Below, one piece after another: positions 15,662-24,974 of a stretch of DNA of 64,000 nt (its first letter is position 1; every line of letters begins with the position of its first letter). The position numbers were made by a program, and so were the translations under genes. The DNA is taken from assembly GCA_963735115.1 (NCBI GenBank), contig CAVTJR010000003.1, forward strand, positions 1,116,001-1,180,000, in the 5' to 3' direction. This DNA is from JAKACA01 sp963735115. Lineage in GTDB: Bacteria; Actinomycetota; Acidimicrobiia; Acidimicrobiales; Bog-793. The notes under the pieces were generated by a model that saw nothing but the letters and a program-made list of their open reading frames with translations, did no database searches and was not told the DNA's origin.

Positions 15662-16758
15662 CGACGCCGCAGGCTCCGGCGGCAGCCCAGGTCTTCGGAA
15701 TTCGCCTCTTCGAAGCGAGCACGAGGCGCTCGGCGCCCGCCTCGTCGACTTCGGAGGGTGGGAGATGCCGCTCTCCTACCCGAGCGGGACGATCGCCGAG
15801 CACCTGGCCTGTCGACACGCGGCCGCCTGCTTCGACGTCAGCCACCTCGGCACCGTGCGCGTCACCGGCGAAGCGGCGCTCTCGCTGTTGCAGGCCAACC
15901 TGACGAACGATCTCACCAAGGTCGCACCGGGGCGAGCGCAATACACCCACCTGCTCGATCCGGAGGATGCTTCGGTGCTCGACGACATCATCGTGTGGTG
16001 GGTGTCGCCGGAGCGTTTTGACGTCATGCCGAACGCCTCCAACACCGAGCGCGTCCGTGCCGCCATCGGAGGCAACGACGTCACGGCCGAGCGCGCCATC
16101 ATCGCCGTGCAGGGCCCGACCGCCCGGGCCGTGCTGGCCTCGGTGGCGCCGGAGGCGGCGGCGGTCGGTCACTTCCACGTCACGCCGTTCACCTGGGGCG
16201 GCGTCGATTGCATCGCCGCCGGCACCGGCTACACAGGGGAGGACGGCGTCGAAGTGGCCGTTCCAGCGGCCCAGGCGGCTGAGTTTTGGCGCGCCGTTCT
16301 GGCTGCGGGCGCCCAGCCGGCCGGTCTCGGCGCCCGCGACACGCTTCGCCTCGAAGCCGGGCTGCCCCTCCACGGGCACGAGCTCGGACCGGGCATCACC
16401 CCGCTGCAGGCAGGGCTCGGGTGGGTCGTCGGTTGGAACAAGGGACCCTTCCGGGGGCGCCAGCCCCTCGAGGCGGAACGGGCGGCCGGGCCGCGCCGGC
16501 TGTTGAAGGGCCTCCTCACCTCGGGCCGCCGCCCGCCACGGGCCGGTGACCGAGTCGTCGTCGGCGACAACCTAAGCGGGGAGGTCACGAGCGGCAACTA
16601 CTCTCCGGTGCTCGAGCGCGGCATCGCGCTCGGCATTCCTGCCACCGGCTACCCCGGAAGGACACATGGTCGAGATCGAGATCAGAGGAACGCCGGTGAC
16701 GGCGGAGGTTGTGCGCCCACCGTTCCACAAGCTTGCCACCGGCTCGAAGGCGTCATGA
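15648..16758 (+). pseudogene. gcvT: Glycine cleavage system T protein (aminomethyltransferase), frameshifted near 3' end
   Basis: The T protein transfers the methylene group to tetrahydrofolate and releases ammonia. The frame is intact to codon 329 (FGGWEMPLSY, GYTGEDGVEV, ARDTLRLEAG, EVTSGNYSP). One extra A at about 16635 then shifts it. Skipping that base restores the expected end FLPPATPEGHMVEI ... FHKLATGSKAS, with a TGA at 16756-16758 overlapping the gcvPA ATG. Restored length is 369 residues, normal for GcvT. As written, the frame reads through into gcvPA as an 821-residue fusion. A sequencing error is the simplest explanation; a real mutation or programmed shift is possible. Confidence 0.85.
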
Positions 16759-18113
16759 GCGCACCCTTTGTTCCCCATACCGACGGCGAGATCTCCGAGA
16801 TGCTCGCCTTTCTCGGCCTCTCCAGCTTGGACGAGCTCTTTGCCAGTGTGCCGGCGGCCATACGGCTCGCGGGAGGACTGGACCTTCCCGACCAGTGGAG
16901 CGAAGCGGACCTGCGCGACCGCCTGGAGGATCTGGCCGCGAACAACAGACCGGTGGGCCGCCAGCTCGTGTGCTTCGCCGGCGCCGGTGCCTACGACCAC
17001 GAGATCCCCGCCGTCGTGCGCGCCCTCGCCTCCCGCTCGGAATTCGTCACGGCCTACACGCCGTACCAGCCCGAGGTCGCCCAGGGCGTCCTGCAGGCAC
17101 TCTTCGAGTACCAGACGATGGTTGCGAGACTGACCGGGCTCGAGATCGCCAACGCCTCGCTCTACGACGGCGCCGCCGCCCTCGTGGAGGGTGTCAACAT
17201 GGCGGTGGCGCACACCGGTCACTCGAGCGTCCTCGTGTCCGACGGCGTCAACCCACGCTGGCGCCAGCAGCTGCAGACGTTCTCCCGTGGTCCTGGCCAC
17301 GAGATCGCTCGTGTGCCCCTTGTCGGCGGCGTGACCGACTGGGAGCACGCTGCCGCCGCCACGGCCGACCGTGTCGGAGCTGTCGTCGTGGCCACGCCCA
17401 ACTACCTCGGCTGCCTGGAGGACCTCTCCGCCGCCCAGCAGGTGTCCCACCGCCTCGGCGCCGGTCTCGTCGTCTGCTTCGACCCGGTCGCAGCCGGCGT
17501 CCTCAAGACGCCCGGTTCGCTCGGCGCCGACATCGTCGTGGGGGAGGGCCAGGCCTTCGGCACCCCACTCAGCTTCGGCGGCCCTTACCTCGGCTTGTTC
17601 GCCTGCCGCCTCGAGGACGTCCGCCGCCTGCCGGGTCGGCTCGTGGGAGAGACCGTGGACGTCGAGGGGCGCACCGCCTACGTCACCACCCTGCGGGCGC
17701 GCGAGCAGGACATCCGGCGTGAGCGAGCCTCGTCGAACGTCTGTACGAATCAGACCCTCATGGCGGTGACGGCGGCCATCCAGCTCGGATGGCTGGGCAC
17801 GGCGGGCCTCGTCGAGGTGGCAACCCGATCCGCCCGGGCGGCCCGCTACTGCCGGGAGGCCCTGCTGGCCCTCGATGGTGTCGAGCCCGCCGCCCCAGCC
17901 CCCGTGTTGCGTGAGTTCGCCCTGCGCACGCCGCTCGAACCTCAGTTGCTGATCGAGCGGCTGTTGGAGGAAGGTTTCTTGGCGGGCACCCCCGTGGAGG
18001 AGGGGTTCGTCGGGACCGACTACGCCGGGTCGCTCCTTGTGGCAACGACCGAGCGGCGTACGCGTGCCGAGATTGACGCCTTCGCGGCCGCCTTCGACAA
18101 GGCCGTGCGATGA
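16755..18113 (+). CDS. gcvPA: Glycine dehydrogenase (decarboxylating) subunit 1
   Basis: The 452-residue alpha subunit of the two-subunit P protein, which decarboxylates glycine and loads H protein. MSAPFVPHTDGEISEML, TAYTPYQPEVAQG, NASLYDGAAAL and ACRLEDVRRLPGR-like segments are typical. The ATG overlaps the frame-corrected gcvT stop (ATGA). Without correction, gcvT and this gene form one open frame. It is followed by gcvPB with a 4-nt overlap, so the three genes form a translationally coupled operon. Confidence 0.92.
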   Translation: MSAPFVPHTDGEISEMLAFLGLSSLDELFASVPAAIRLAGGLDLPDQWSEADLRDRLEDLAANNRPVGRQLVCFAGAGAYDHEIPAVVRALASRSEFVTAYTPYQPEVAQGVLQALFEYQTMVARLTGLEIANASLYDGAAALVEGVNMAVAHTGHSSVLVSDGVNPRWRQQLQTFSRGPGHEIARVPLVGGVTDWEHAAAATADRVGAVVVATPNYLGCLEDLSAAQQVSHRLGAGLVVCFDPVAAGVLKTPGSLGADIVVGEGQAFGTPLSFGGPYLGLFACRLEDVRRLPGRLVGETVDVEGRTAYVTTLRAREQDIRRERASSNVCTNQTLMAVTAAIQLGWLGTAGLVEVATRSARAARYCREALLALDGVEPAAPAPVLREFALRTPLEPQLLIERLLEEGFLAGTPVEEGFVGTDYAGSLLVATTERRTRAEIDAFAAAFDKAVR

Positions 18114-19630
18114 GCGCCGCAGGCGGTCGCGCCACCAGCGCTCCCCTCATGGGCAGGGCGAGCGAGCCTTCGCTCTTCGAGCTCGGCGAGCAGGGGCGGC
18201 GGTCGGCCTCGTTCCGCACGAACGGTCTACCCGAGTGGTCGATCTCAGAGCTCGTGCCGGAGCGATTCCGGGCGGCCGAGCCGGTGGCGCTCGCCGAGGT
18301 GGCCGAGCGCGACCTTGTCGCCCACTTCACGCGCCTCACGCATCGCCAGTACTCAGTCGACCTGGGCGCCTACCCGCTCGGGTCGTGCACCATGAAGTAC
18401 AACCCGAAGTCCTGCGATGCGGCCGCCGCCATGCCGGGCTTCGCCGAGGTGCACCCGGGCTCTCCGCCCTCCATCATCCAGGGCTGGCTCGAGGTCCTTG
18501 TCGAGCTCGAAGAAGCCCTCTGCGCCATCACAGGCATGGCGGCGGCGACGCTGCAGCCGGCAGCCGGCGCAGCCGGTGAGCTGACCGGCCTCCTGCTCAT
18601 GCGGGCATATCACGACGCCCACGGTGAGCACCGCCCCCGCGTCATCATCCCCGACTCCGCCCACGGCACGAACCCCGCCTCCGTCGCCCTCTCGGGCTAC
18701 GAGGTCGTCACGGTCGGCACGAACGCCCGCGGAGGAGTGGATCTCGATCACCTGCGGGAGGTGCTCGACACCGACGTCGCCGGCATGATGCTCACGAACC
18801 CGAACACCCTAGGGCTCTTCGAGGAGGACATCGTCGAAGTCACGAACGCCGTACACGACGTCGGGGGCCTCATGTACTACGACGGCGCCAACCTGAATGC
18901 CATTCTCGGCGTGGTGCGGCCGGGGGACATGGGCTTCGACATCGTGCACTTGAACGTGCACAAGACCTTCGCAACCCCCCACGGGGGCGGAGGGCCTGGC
19001 GCCGGCCCCGTGGCCGTCAACGAGCACCTGACGGACTTCCTGCCCGGCCCAAAGCCGGTGCGCCTGCCCGACGGGCACTTCGGCTTCGAGACGCCGCCCC
19101 GTTCGATCGGGCGGCTGCACTCCTGGCACGGGAACGCTCTCGTGTTGTTGCGCGCCTGGGCGTACCTCCGCTTGAACGGGGCGGACGGTTTGCGGGGCGT
19201 GGCCGAGGCGGCCGTGCTGAACGCCAACTGGTTGAAGGAGCGCTTGCGGGGCGTCTATGAGATCCCCTTCGACCGACCCGTCATGCACGAGTGCGTCCTC
19301 TCGGCAGAGACGCTCGAGAAGGAGACCGGTCTGCGCGCCCTCGACGTCGCAAAACGCCTCCTCGAGCTCGGCTTCCATGCTCCCACGGTGTACTTCCCGC
19401 TCATCGTGCACGAGGCGCTCATGATCGAGCCGACCGAGACCGAGAGCCCGCAGACCGTGGCGGCGCTCGCCGAGGCCCTCGAGCTCATCGCCACAGAAGC
19501 GCGAGCAGCCGGCTCGGCAGAGCAGGCGAAGGCCGCACCGCGCACGACGCCCGTGGGTCGGGTGGACGAGACGCGGGCGGCTCGCCACCTCGTCGCCACC
19601 TTCGACCAGCGCGGCGACGTCGCCGATTGA
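18110..19630 (+). CDS. gcvPB: Glycine dehydrogenase (decarboxylating) subunit 2
   Basis: The 506-residue beta subunit of glycine decarboxylase. The PLP lysine is K285 in NVHKTFATPHGGGGPG. SCTMKYNPK, AAGELTGLLL and DSAHGTNPAS are family blocks. The last 40 residues (after ELIATEA) form a poorly conserved Ala-rich tail. Its ATG overlaps the gcvPA stop. With gcvT, gcvPA and the more distant gcvH, the window encodes all components except the shared L protein (lipoamide dehydrogenase). Confidence 0.93.
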   Translation: MSAAGGRATSAPLMGRASEPSLFELGEQGRRSASFRTNGLPEWSISELVPERFRAAEPVALAEVAERDLVAHFTRLTHRQYSVDLGAYPLGSCTMKYNPKSCDAAAAMPGFAEVHPGSPPSIIQGWLEVLVELEEALCAITGMAAATLQPAAGAAGELTGLLLMRAYHDAHGEHRPRVIIPDSAHGTNPASVALSGYEVVTVGTNARGGVDLDHLREVLDTDVAGMMLTNPNTLGLFEEDIVEVTNAVHDVGGLMYYDGANLNAILGVVRPGDMGFDIVHLNVHKTFATPHGGGGPGAGPVAVNEHLTDFLPGPKPVRLPDGHFGFETPPRSIGRLHSWHGNALVLLRAWAYLRLNGADGLRGVAEAAVLNANWLKERLRGVYEIPFDRPVMHECVLSAETLEKETGLRALDVAKRLLELGFHAPTVYFPLIVHEALMIEPTETESPQTVAALAEALELIATEARAAGSAEQAKAAPRTTPVGRVDETRAARHLVATFDQRGDVAD

Positions 19631-19672
19631 CCACCGTGGCGCCTGTGAGGACCACCGCCGCCCGGCGAGCCC

Positions 19673-19678
19673 TAGCCT
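19673..19678 (+). promoter_or_regulatory. -10 box TAGCCT of a leaderless start
   Basis: TAGCCT ends 6 nt before the ATG at 19685, with no Shine-Dalgarno between them. Confidence 0.55.
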
Positions 19679-19684
19679 GGTGAC

Positions 19685-20158
19685 ATGAAGAGCGGCTGGT
19701 GGTCGCCGCGGGCGATCACCCTGCACATCGCCCTCGTCGTGGTGGTGCCCGTGTTCCTCACCCTGGGCGCCTGGCAGCTGAGTCGCGCCTTGCACGGCAA
19801 CTTGTTGAGTTGGGCCTACACCTTCGAGTGGCCCTTCTTCGCCCTCTACGCCACCTGGATGTGGTGGAAGCTCGTGCACGAGGAGGTGGCCGAGCGGGCC
19901 GAGGCGGTTCGCAAGGCGCCGGAGGCAGCTGTCGACGACGTTTCGGCCGCCAGCGGCGACAGTGCTTCCACCAGCGGCGACGGTGCTTCCGCCAGCGTCG
20001 GCGGCTCGGTCTCCAGCGACGATGCTGCCGAGTCGGCGCAGGCGAGGGAGCCGGCTCTGCCGGCGACCGACTGGGACCCCTACGACGAGGCGGACCCGGA
20101 GCTGGCCGCCTACAACCGTTACCTCGCCAGCTTGCACACCGAGCAGCGAAAGCGCTGA
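19685..20158 (+). CDS. Small membrane protein of unknown function
   Basis: A 157-residue protein with two hydrophobic segments (about 13-33 and 45-60) and a cytosolic tail rich in Ser, Asp and Ala. It ends with DEADPELAAYNRYLASLH, a motif I recall from actinobacterial small membrane proteins next to DUF3817 genes. The DNA for the tail contains short internal repeats (AGCGGCGACRGTGCTTCC type). The DUF3817 gene begins 8 nt downstream. No function is known to me. Confidence 0.75.
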   Translation: MKSGWWSPRAITLHIALVVVVPVFLTLGAWQLSRALHGNLLSWAYTFEWPFFALYATWMWWKLVHEEVAERAEAVRKAPEAAVDDVSAASGDSASTSGDGASASVGGSVSSDDAAESAQAREPALPATDWDPYDEADPELAAYNRYLASLHTEQRKR

Positions 20159-20166
20159 TCGCCCCG

Positions 20167-20496
20167 GTGCCTGGGGATCTGCGAGCAGCGCTTCGCCGCT
20201 ACCAGGTCATGTCCATCGTGGTCGGAGTGATGCTCCTCGTCCTCGTCGGAGTGGCGATGCCACTGCAGTACGTCGGCCACAGGCCGGCCATGGCGAACGT
20301 CGTCTCGGTCGTGCACGGGCTGCTGTACATCGTCTACCTGCTGACGGCTGCCGACCTCGGGCGGCGAGCACGCTTCTCCCTTCCGCAGTTAGTGGCGGTC
20401 GTGTGTGCGGGTTTCCTGCCGTTTCTCGCCTTCTACGTCGAGTGGCGCACGACGCGACGCCTGCAATCGCTTTTCACAGCAGAGGCGCAGGGTTAA
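20167..20496 (+). CDS. DUF3817 family integral membrane protein
   Basis: A 109-residue protein with three hydrophobic segments. RYQVMSIVVGVMLLVLVGVA (start), HGLLYIVYLLTAADLGRRAR and a C-terminal FYVEWRTTRRLQ fit DUF3817, a common actinobacterial membrane family without assigned function. The GTG at 20167 is 8 nt after the previous stop; an upstream in-frame extension overlaps the previous gene and is unlikely. Confidence 0.78.
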   Translation: MPGDLRAALRRYQVMSIVVGVMLLVLVGVAMPLQYVGHRPAMANVVSVVHGLLYIVYLLTAADLGRRARFSLPQLVAVVCAGFLPFLAFYVEWRTTRRLQSLFTAEAQG

Positions 20497-20517
20497 CGGT
20501 CCAGTAAGAATGACGGC

Positions 20518-21582
20518 GTGAAGCTCCCTGTCATGCCGCCGGTGGCGCCGATGCTCGCCAAGTCGGTCGCCGACATCCCCTCCACCGGATCGTTCGAACC
20601 GAAGTGGGATGGCTTTCGCGCCATCATCTTCCGCCACGGGGACGAGATCGAGATCGGCAGCCGCAACGAGAAGCCGATGACGCGCTACTTCCCGGAGCTC
20701 GTCGCCGCCTTCAAGGCCGAGTTGCCGGAGCGCTGCGTCGTCGACGGCGAGATCGTCATCGCCACGGACGACGGTCTCGACTTCGAAGCCCTCCAGCAGC
20801 GCATTCACCCTGCGGTCTCGCGGGTGAACCTGCTCGCCGAGCAGACTCCGGCCTCGTTCATCGCGTTCGACCTGCTCGCCCTCGACGACGACGACCTCAT
20901 GAGGACGCCCTTCGCCACCCGCCGTGAGCTGCTCGAGGCCGCGCTGGCGAGCTCGCGGCCACCGGTGCACGTCACGCCGGCCACGAGGGATCGTGAGCTG
21001 GCGCTGCGATGGTTCTCGGAGTTCGAGGGGGCCGGTCTGGACGGGATCGTCGCCAAGCCGCTCGAGGGCACCTACCAGCCCGACAAGCGCGTCATGTTCA
21101 AGATCAAGCACGAGCGCACGGCCGACTGTGTCGTCGCCGGCTACCGCCTGCACAAGTCCGGGCCGGACGCGATCGGCTCCCTCCTGCTCGGCCTCTACAA
21201 CGAGGAGGGCACGCTCGCCTCCGTGGGCGTCATCGGGGCCTTTCCCATGGAGCGCCGCCACGAGCTCTTCAACGAGCTGCAGAGGTTGGTGACGACATTC
21301 GACCAGCACCCATGGAACTGGGCGGAGGTGCCGGAGGCGAGCCGGACCCCACGCTCGGGCGAGACCTCACGATGGAACGCCGGCAAGGACCTCTCCTTCA
21401 CGCCCTTGCGGCCCGAGCGGGTGGTCGAGGTGCGCTATGACCACATGGAAGGCACCCGCTTTCGCCACACGGCGCAGTTCTCGCGTTGGCGACCGGATCG
21501 CACACCGGAGTCCTGCACGTTCGAGCAGCTGGATCGCCCCGTCACCTTCGACCTCGACGACATCGTCCCGGGACTCGCCTGA
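20518..21582 (+). CDS. ATP-dependent DNA ligase, LigC type
   Basis: A 354-residue ligase with adenylation domain and OB fold. The nucleotidyl lysine is K29 in EPKWDGFR (motif I); motif III-like SFIAFDLLAL, motif IV GLDGIVAKPL and motif V MFKIKHERTADCVV follow. The length and lack of an N-terminal DNA-binding domain fit mycobacterial LigC rather than LigD or LigB. It would seal nicks with ATP, probably in repair, as the replicative ligase is normally NAD-dependent. The GTG start is 21 nt after the DUF3817 gene. Confidence 0.88.
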   Translation: MKLPVMPPVAPMLAKSVADIPSTGSFEPKWDGFRAIIFRHGDEIEIGSRNEKPMTRYFPELVAAFKAELPERCVVDGEIVIATDDGLDFEALQQRIHPAVSRVNLLAEQTPASFIAFDLLALDDDDLMRTPFATRRELLEAALASSRPPVHVTPATRDRELALRWFSEFEGAGLDGIVAKPLEGTYQPDKRVMFKIKHERTADCVVAGYRLHKSGPDAIGSLLLGLYNEEGTLASVGVIGAFPMERRHELFNELQRLVTTFDQHPWNWAEVPEASRTPRSGETSRWNAGKDLSFTPLRPERVVEVRYDHMEGTRFRHTAQFSRWRPDRTPESCTFEQLDRPVTFDLDDIVPGLA

Positions 21583-21631
21583 AGCGACCGTCCGCACCGT
21601 CCCGACGGCTCGGGGCGGCCTTCGTCTCGGC

Positions 21632-22402
21632 CTAGGCGGGGGCGCGGTTCACGAGGTGCACCCGCGCCTGATCGCGCGGGCGGATGACGAGCTGGTCGAT
21701 GTCGACATGGCTCGGTCTCGTGACGATGAAGGCGATGCAGTCGGCGATGTCCTCAGCCGTCAGCGGTGTCACGCCCCGGTAAACGGCCTCCGCCCGCTCG
21801 CTGTCGCCGGCGAAGCGCACGAGTGAGAAGTCGGTCTGCACCATGCCGGGGTCGATCTCGCTCACCCGCACGGGCTTGCCCAGCAGCTCCATGCGCAGCA
21901 CGTCGCTGATGGCGCGCACGCCCGCCTTGGCGGCGTTGTAGCCGGCCCCGCCCACGTAGGGCTCGAAGGCGGCGACGGAGCCGACGTTGAGGATGAAGCC
22001 GTCGCCGGAGGCGATGAGGGCGGGCAGGAGCGCCTTTGTCATACGAAGCGTGCCGAGCACGTTCGAGTCGTACATCTGCTGCCACTTCGCCTCGTCCGCC
22101 TCGGCGATGGCATCGAGCCCGAGGGCGCCGCCGGCATTGTTGACGAGGAGACGACAGTCGCCGACGGCTTCGCAGAAGTGGGCGACGGACGCCGGCACGG
22201 TCACATCGAGTGGGAGCGCACGAGCCGGCGGGCCGAGCTCGGCCGCGATTGCCTCAGTGGCGTCGAGGCGGCGGGCGCCGAGCACGACGGCAAAGCCGGC
22301 GCCGGCAAGGGCGCGGGCGGCGGCGGCGCCGATGCCGCTCGAGGCGCCAGTGACGACGGCCGTCCCCCGGCCGCTTCCTTCGCGAGAACTCGCCCCAGAC
22401 AC
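21632..22402 (-). CDS. Short-chain dehydrogenase/reductase
   Basis: A 256-residue classical SDR: TGASSGIG near 18-25, NNAG, a catalytic Ser in NVGSVAAF and the YNAAK catalytic pair. PGMVQTDFSLVRF and the serine-dehydrogenase-like C-terminus suggest the YdfG/3-hydroxy acid dehydrogenase group, but substrate is open. The GTG start is 3 nt from the stop of the M48 peptidase gene, so both are on one transcript. Confidence 0.83.
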   Translation of the reverse strand: MSGASSREGSGRGTAVVTGASSGIGAAAARALAGAGFAVVLGARRLDATEAIAAELGPPARALPLDVTVPASVAHFCEAVGDCRLLVNNAGGALGLDAIAEADEAKWQQMYDSNVLGTLRMTKALLPALIASGDGFILNVGSVAAFEPYVGGAGYNAAKAGVRAISDVLRMELLGKPVRVSEIDPGMVQTDFSLVRFAGDSERAEAVYRGVTPLTAEDIADCIAFIVTRPSHVDIDQLVIRPRDQARVHLVNRAPA

Positions 22403-22405
22403 TCG

Positions 22406-23437
22406 TCAGACGTCGGGTTCGAACCCCGCGTCAGCTCCGTTCTCGCCCTCCTCAGCGGGTTGGCCGCGTCCCTCGAGCCAGCTCGAGACCTTGTCGAAAG
22501 CGGTGGCGACACCATTTCCCGTCCGCTCCACGAAGGATGAGAAACGCTGCCGGTAGTGGACGAAAGCAGCATCGAACTCCGCCGAGGGGGGAGGCTCCTG
22601 ACCGCGATGGACGTAGACGCCCGACCGGATGCGGTCGTAGTCGCCGGACGCCACCCAATCGATCAGCTCTCTCACCCGGCGCACTGGGTAGGGGTGGGCT
22701 GCAGTGATCTCGCTCCAGAAGCGCTGGTAACGGGCGAAGGGGCTCGGCTCTTCGAGGTACTCGGTCGCCTGACGGATGAAGGCGTCGAGGTTGAGGTCCT
22801 TCACGGGGCCGCCGGCGATGCGCATGAGAGTCCGGCAGGGGAGGAGGGGATCTCCCGTGACGAGGGCGCTCGCCCGGTCTGCGGTCAGCTCGGCCATGCG
22901 GTGCCACTCGAGCAAGGCGTAGTAGAGCGCCCGCAGCGGCAGGCCGATGAGGAACTGCCCGCGGAGGACGCCGGTGAGAATGCGTTTTGTCAGCTCCAGC
23001 TGCGTCGTGAGTCCGACGTGGTCGGCGAGCACGTGGCCCATCTCGTGGGCGAGCACCGAGCGGACCTCGTCCTCGTCGAAGGACGCGATGAGCCCGGAGG
23101 CCACGAGGGTGACCGGTTCGTGGGTGCCGATCGTCGTTGCCTGCCCGACCGGCTGTTGGGTGACATAGAGGGGGGGACACCGCTCGATGTCGAGCGTGTT
23201 GGCGCATTGCCGCTGTATCGCCCAGGCCGACGGCATCTGATCCTCGCCGAGGCGGACGGCGTTGCCTAACAAGAGCTGGCGGAAGTTGCTCTCGAATTGG
23301 AACTCGGAGAGCTTCTTCACCACCTTGTCGAGGATCGGTATCGAGTGCAACGCTGCCGCCGCCGCTCGGTCGGCCGGGTGGGCGAAGGCCTGCGCGCTGA
23401 TCTCGGGGTATCTGACGGCCGGCTCGATCGTGGTCAT
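22406..23437 (-). CDS. M48-family zinc metallopeptidase
   Basis: A 343-residue peptidase with the HExxH motif at 131-135 (LAHEMGHVLADH) and a probable third zinc ligand E183 (MAELTADRAS). A hydrophobic stretch (TGVLRGQFLIGLPLRALYY) follows the active site but no clear signal peptide is seen. The ATG at 23437 has a perfect AAGGAGG 5 nt upstream, so the longer frame to 23524 is rejected. Members of this group act in membrane or envelope protein quality control; the specific substrate is unknown. Confidence 0.85.
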   Translation of the reverse strand: MTTIEPAVRYPEISAQAFAHPADRAAAAALHSIPILDKVVKKLSEFQFESNFRQLLLGNAVRLGEDQMPSAWAIQRQCANTLDIERCPPLYVTQQPVGQATTIGTHEPVTLVASGLIASFDEDEVRSVLAHEMGHVLADHVGLTTQLELTKRILTGVLRGQFLIGLPLRALYYALLEWHRMAELTADRASALVTGDPLLPCRTLMRIAGGPVKDLNLDAFIRQATEYLEEPSPFARYQRFWSEITAAHPYPVRRVRELIDWVASGDYDRIRSGVYVHRGQEPPPSAEFDAAFVHYRQRFSSFVERTGNGVATAFDKVSSWLEGRGQPAEEGENGADAGFEPDV

Positions 23438-23549
23438 GGCGGCCTCCTTGTGTCGCGGGTCCCTGTCTAGTTCACGCCGCACCGTTATGCGGCGCGTGGG
23501 GAGCGAGGCGGCGGATCCGCCCACGAGGTGAGCGCCGCTTAGCCCTCGA

Positions 23550-24857
23550 TCAGGTCGGCGCGGTCGCTGGCGTGTCCCCGCCCGTCGCGAAGCGGGCGTG
23601 GCGTCCGCCTCCGCTGGCGCGAGCCTGGGTCATCGCCTCGTAGGCCTCGCGCAGGAGCTCGTCGGCCGGGGTGCTACTCGCCTCCGCCCAGGCGATCCCG
23701 ATGCTGGCGCTCGGCCGCAGCTCTTTGCCGCCGAGCGAGAGCGGTGCCGAGAGGGTTTCGAGCACCCGGTCGGCGATCATCTCGGCGTCGGCGACGTCCT
23801 TCAAATCCTCCGCCACGATGACGAACTGCTCCTCGTCGTAGCGTGCCACCGTGTCGCTCGCCCGGATGGCGACCGAGAGGCGCCGGGAGACGCCCAAGAG
23901 GAGCTCGTCCTCCGCCTCGGGGGGCAGGTCCCTCGTCATGGCCCGGCTCTCGTCGAGGTCGAGGAGCATGACCGACACCTTCGTCACGCGCCGCGACATC
24001 CGAGAGAGCGCAAGGGCGAGGCGATCGCCCAGCAGGGCGCGGTTCGGCAGCTTTGTGAGGGGGTCGACGAAGCCGTGACCGGCGAAACGGGCTTCCGTCT
24101 CCTTGCGGGGACCGATGTCGCGCACGAGCACCTGCAGCTGGAACCGTCCGCCCAGCTCGAACTGCAGCACGGAGACCTCGACGGGGAAGCGCCGTCCGTT
24201 CCGGTCCATACCGATCATCTCGAAGGACCGTTCCAGCAGGTTCGCCACATCCCCGGCGGCGGCGCGGTAGAAGCGGCCGAGGTAGCGCTCGCGATCCTCC
24301 GGGGGGATGAGCAGGTTGGCGACCTCGCGCCCGAGTGCCTCGCCGGCGGACCAGCCGAACAGGTGGGCGGCAGACGGGTTCCAGGCCGTGATGCGGTCGT
24401 CCGGCGCGATGGCGAAAATCGCATCGCTCGCCAACTCGACCGTCTTTCGGAACAGGACCTCGCTCTCGCGGCGGGCGTCGTCGGCCGAGTGGCGGGCCGA
24501 CACGTCGCGGAAGTGGCCGACGATGCCGCGGATGAGCGGCTCGTCTCTCAGGTCCGTGAGGGTGAACTCGTACCACACCCAGCTCCCATCGGCCCGGCAG
24601 AGCCGCCACTCCCGCGTGATGGAGCTGCCGGCCGAGATGGCCGTGACGACGTCCTCGAGATCAGCGGCGAGGTCGTCCGGGTGCACGAAGTCGAAGCCCT
24701 GCGTGCCTACGAGCTCGTCGGCGCGATAACCCGAGACCGCCTCCATCGACGGGGTTACGTAGAGGATCGTTCCGTCGCTGTCGAACACCATGGCGATGTC
24801 GGTCGAGTGCAGCACCAACGCCTCGTATTGCTCCTCACCGCGCGGCACGAGACGCAT
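23550..24857 (-). CDS. PAS-PAS-GGDEF-like signalling protein
   Basis: About 435 residues. Two PAS domains (YEALVLHSTDIAMVFDSDG onward, and FRKTVELASDAIFAIAPDD onward) each end in a PAC-like segment. They are followed by a GGDEF-type domain (GFVDPLTKLPNRALLGDRL) whose signature reads YDEEQF instead of GGDEF, so cyclase activity is doubtful. No membrane segments are present, so it senses cytosolic signals. The ATG at 24857 is chosen because the first PAS begins 8 residues later and GGAGGGG lies 12 nt upstream; an ATG at 24929 is an alternative. Confidence 0.8.
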   Translation of the reverse strand: MRLVPRGEEQYEALVLHSTDIAMVFDSDGTILYVTPSMEAVSGYRADELVGTQGFDFVHPDDLAADLEDVVTAISAGSSITREWRLCRADGSWVWYEFTLTDLRDEPLIRGIVGHFRDVSARHSADDARRESEVLFRKTVELASDAIFAIAPDDRITAWNPSAAHLFGWSAGEALGREVANLLIPPEDRERYLGRFYRAAAGDVANLLERSFEMIGMDRNGRRFPVEVSVLQFELGGRFQLQVLVRDIGPRKETEARFAGHGFVDPLTKLPNRALLGDRLALALSRMSRRVTKVSVMLLDLDESRAMTRDLPPEAEDELLLGVSRRLSVAIRASDTVARYDEEQFVIVAEDLKDVADAEMIADRVLETLSAPLSLGGKELRPSASIGIAWAEASSTPADELLREAYEAMTQARASGGGRHARFATGGDTPATAPT

Positions 24858-24974
24858 GCTAATTGTCGGCCCCTCCGGACGGTCAGCTTTCGCCTGCGGA
24901 GCGTCCGAGGGGGGCGGCGCCTGCGGCATGATGGAGGCATCGGGCACGCCACGACGGAGGAGCTGACAACGGGG

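Noticed and set aside
23598..24974. Long plus-strand ORF extending upstream of the MOSC gene
   Set aside because: It is the antisense of the PAS-GGDEF gene; only the part from 24975 resembles a protein family.
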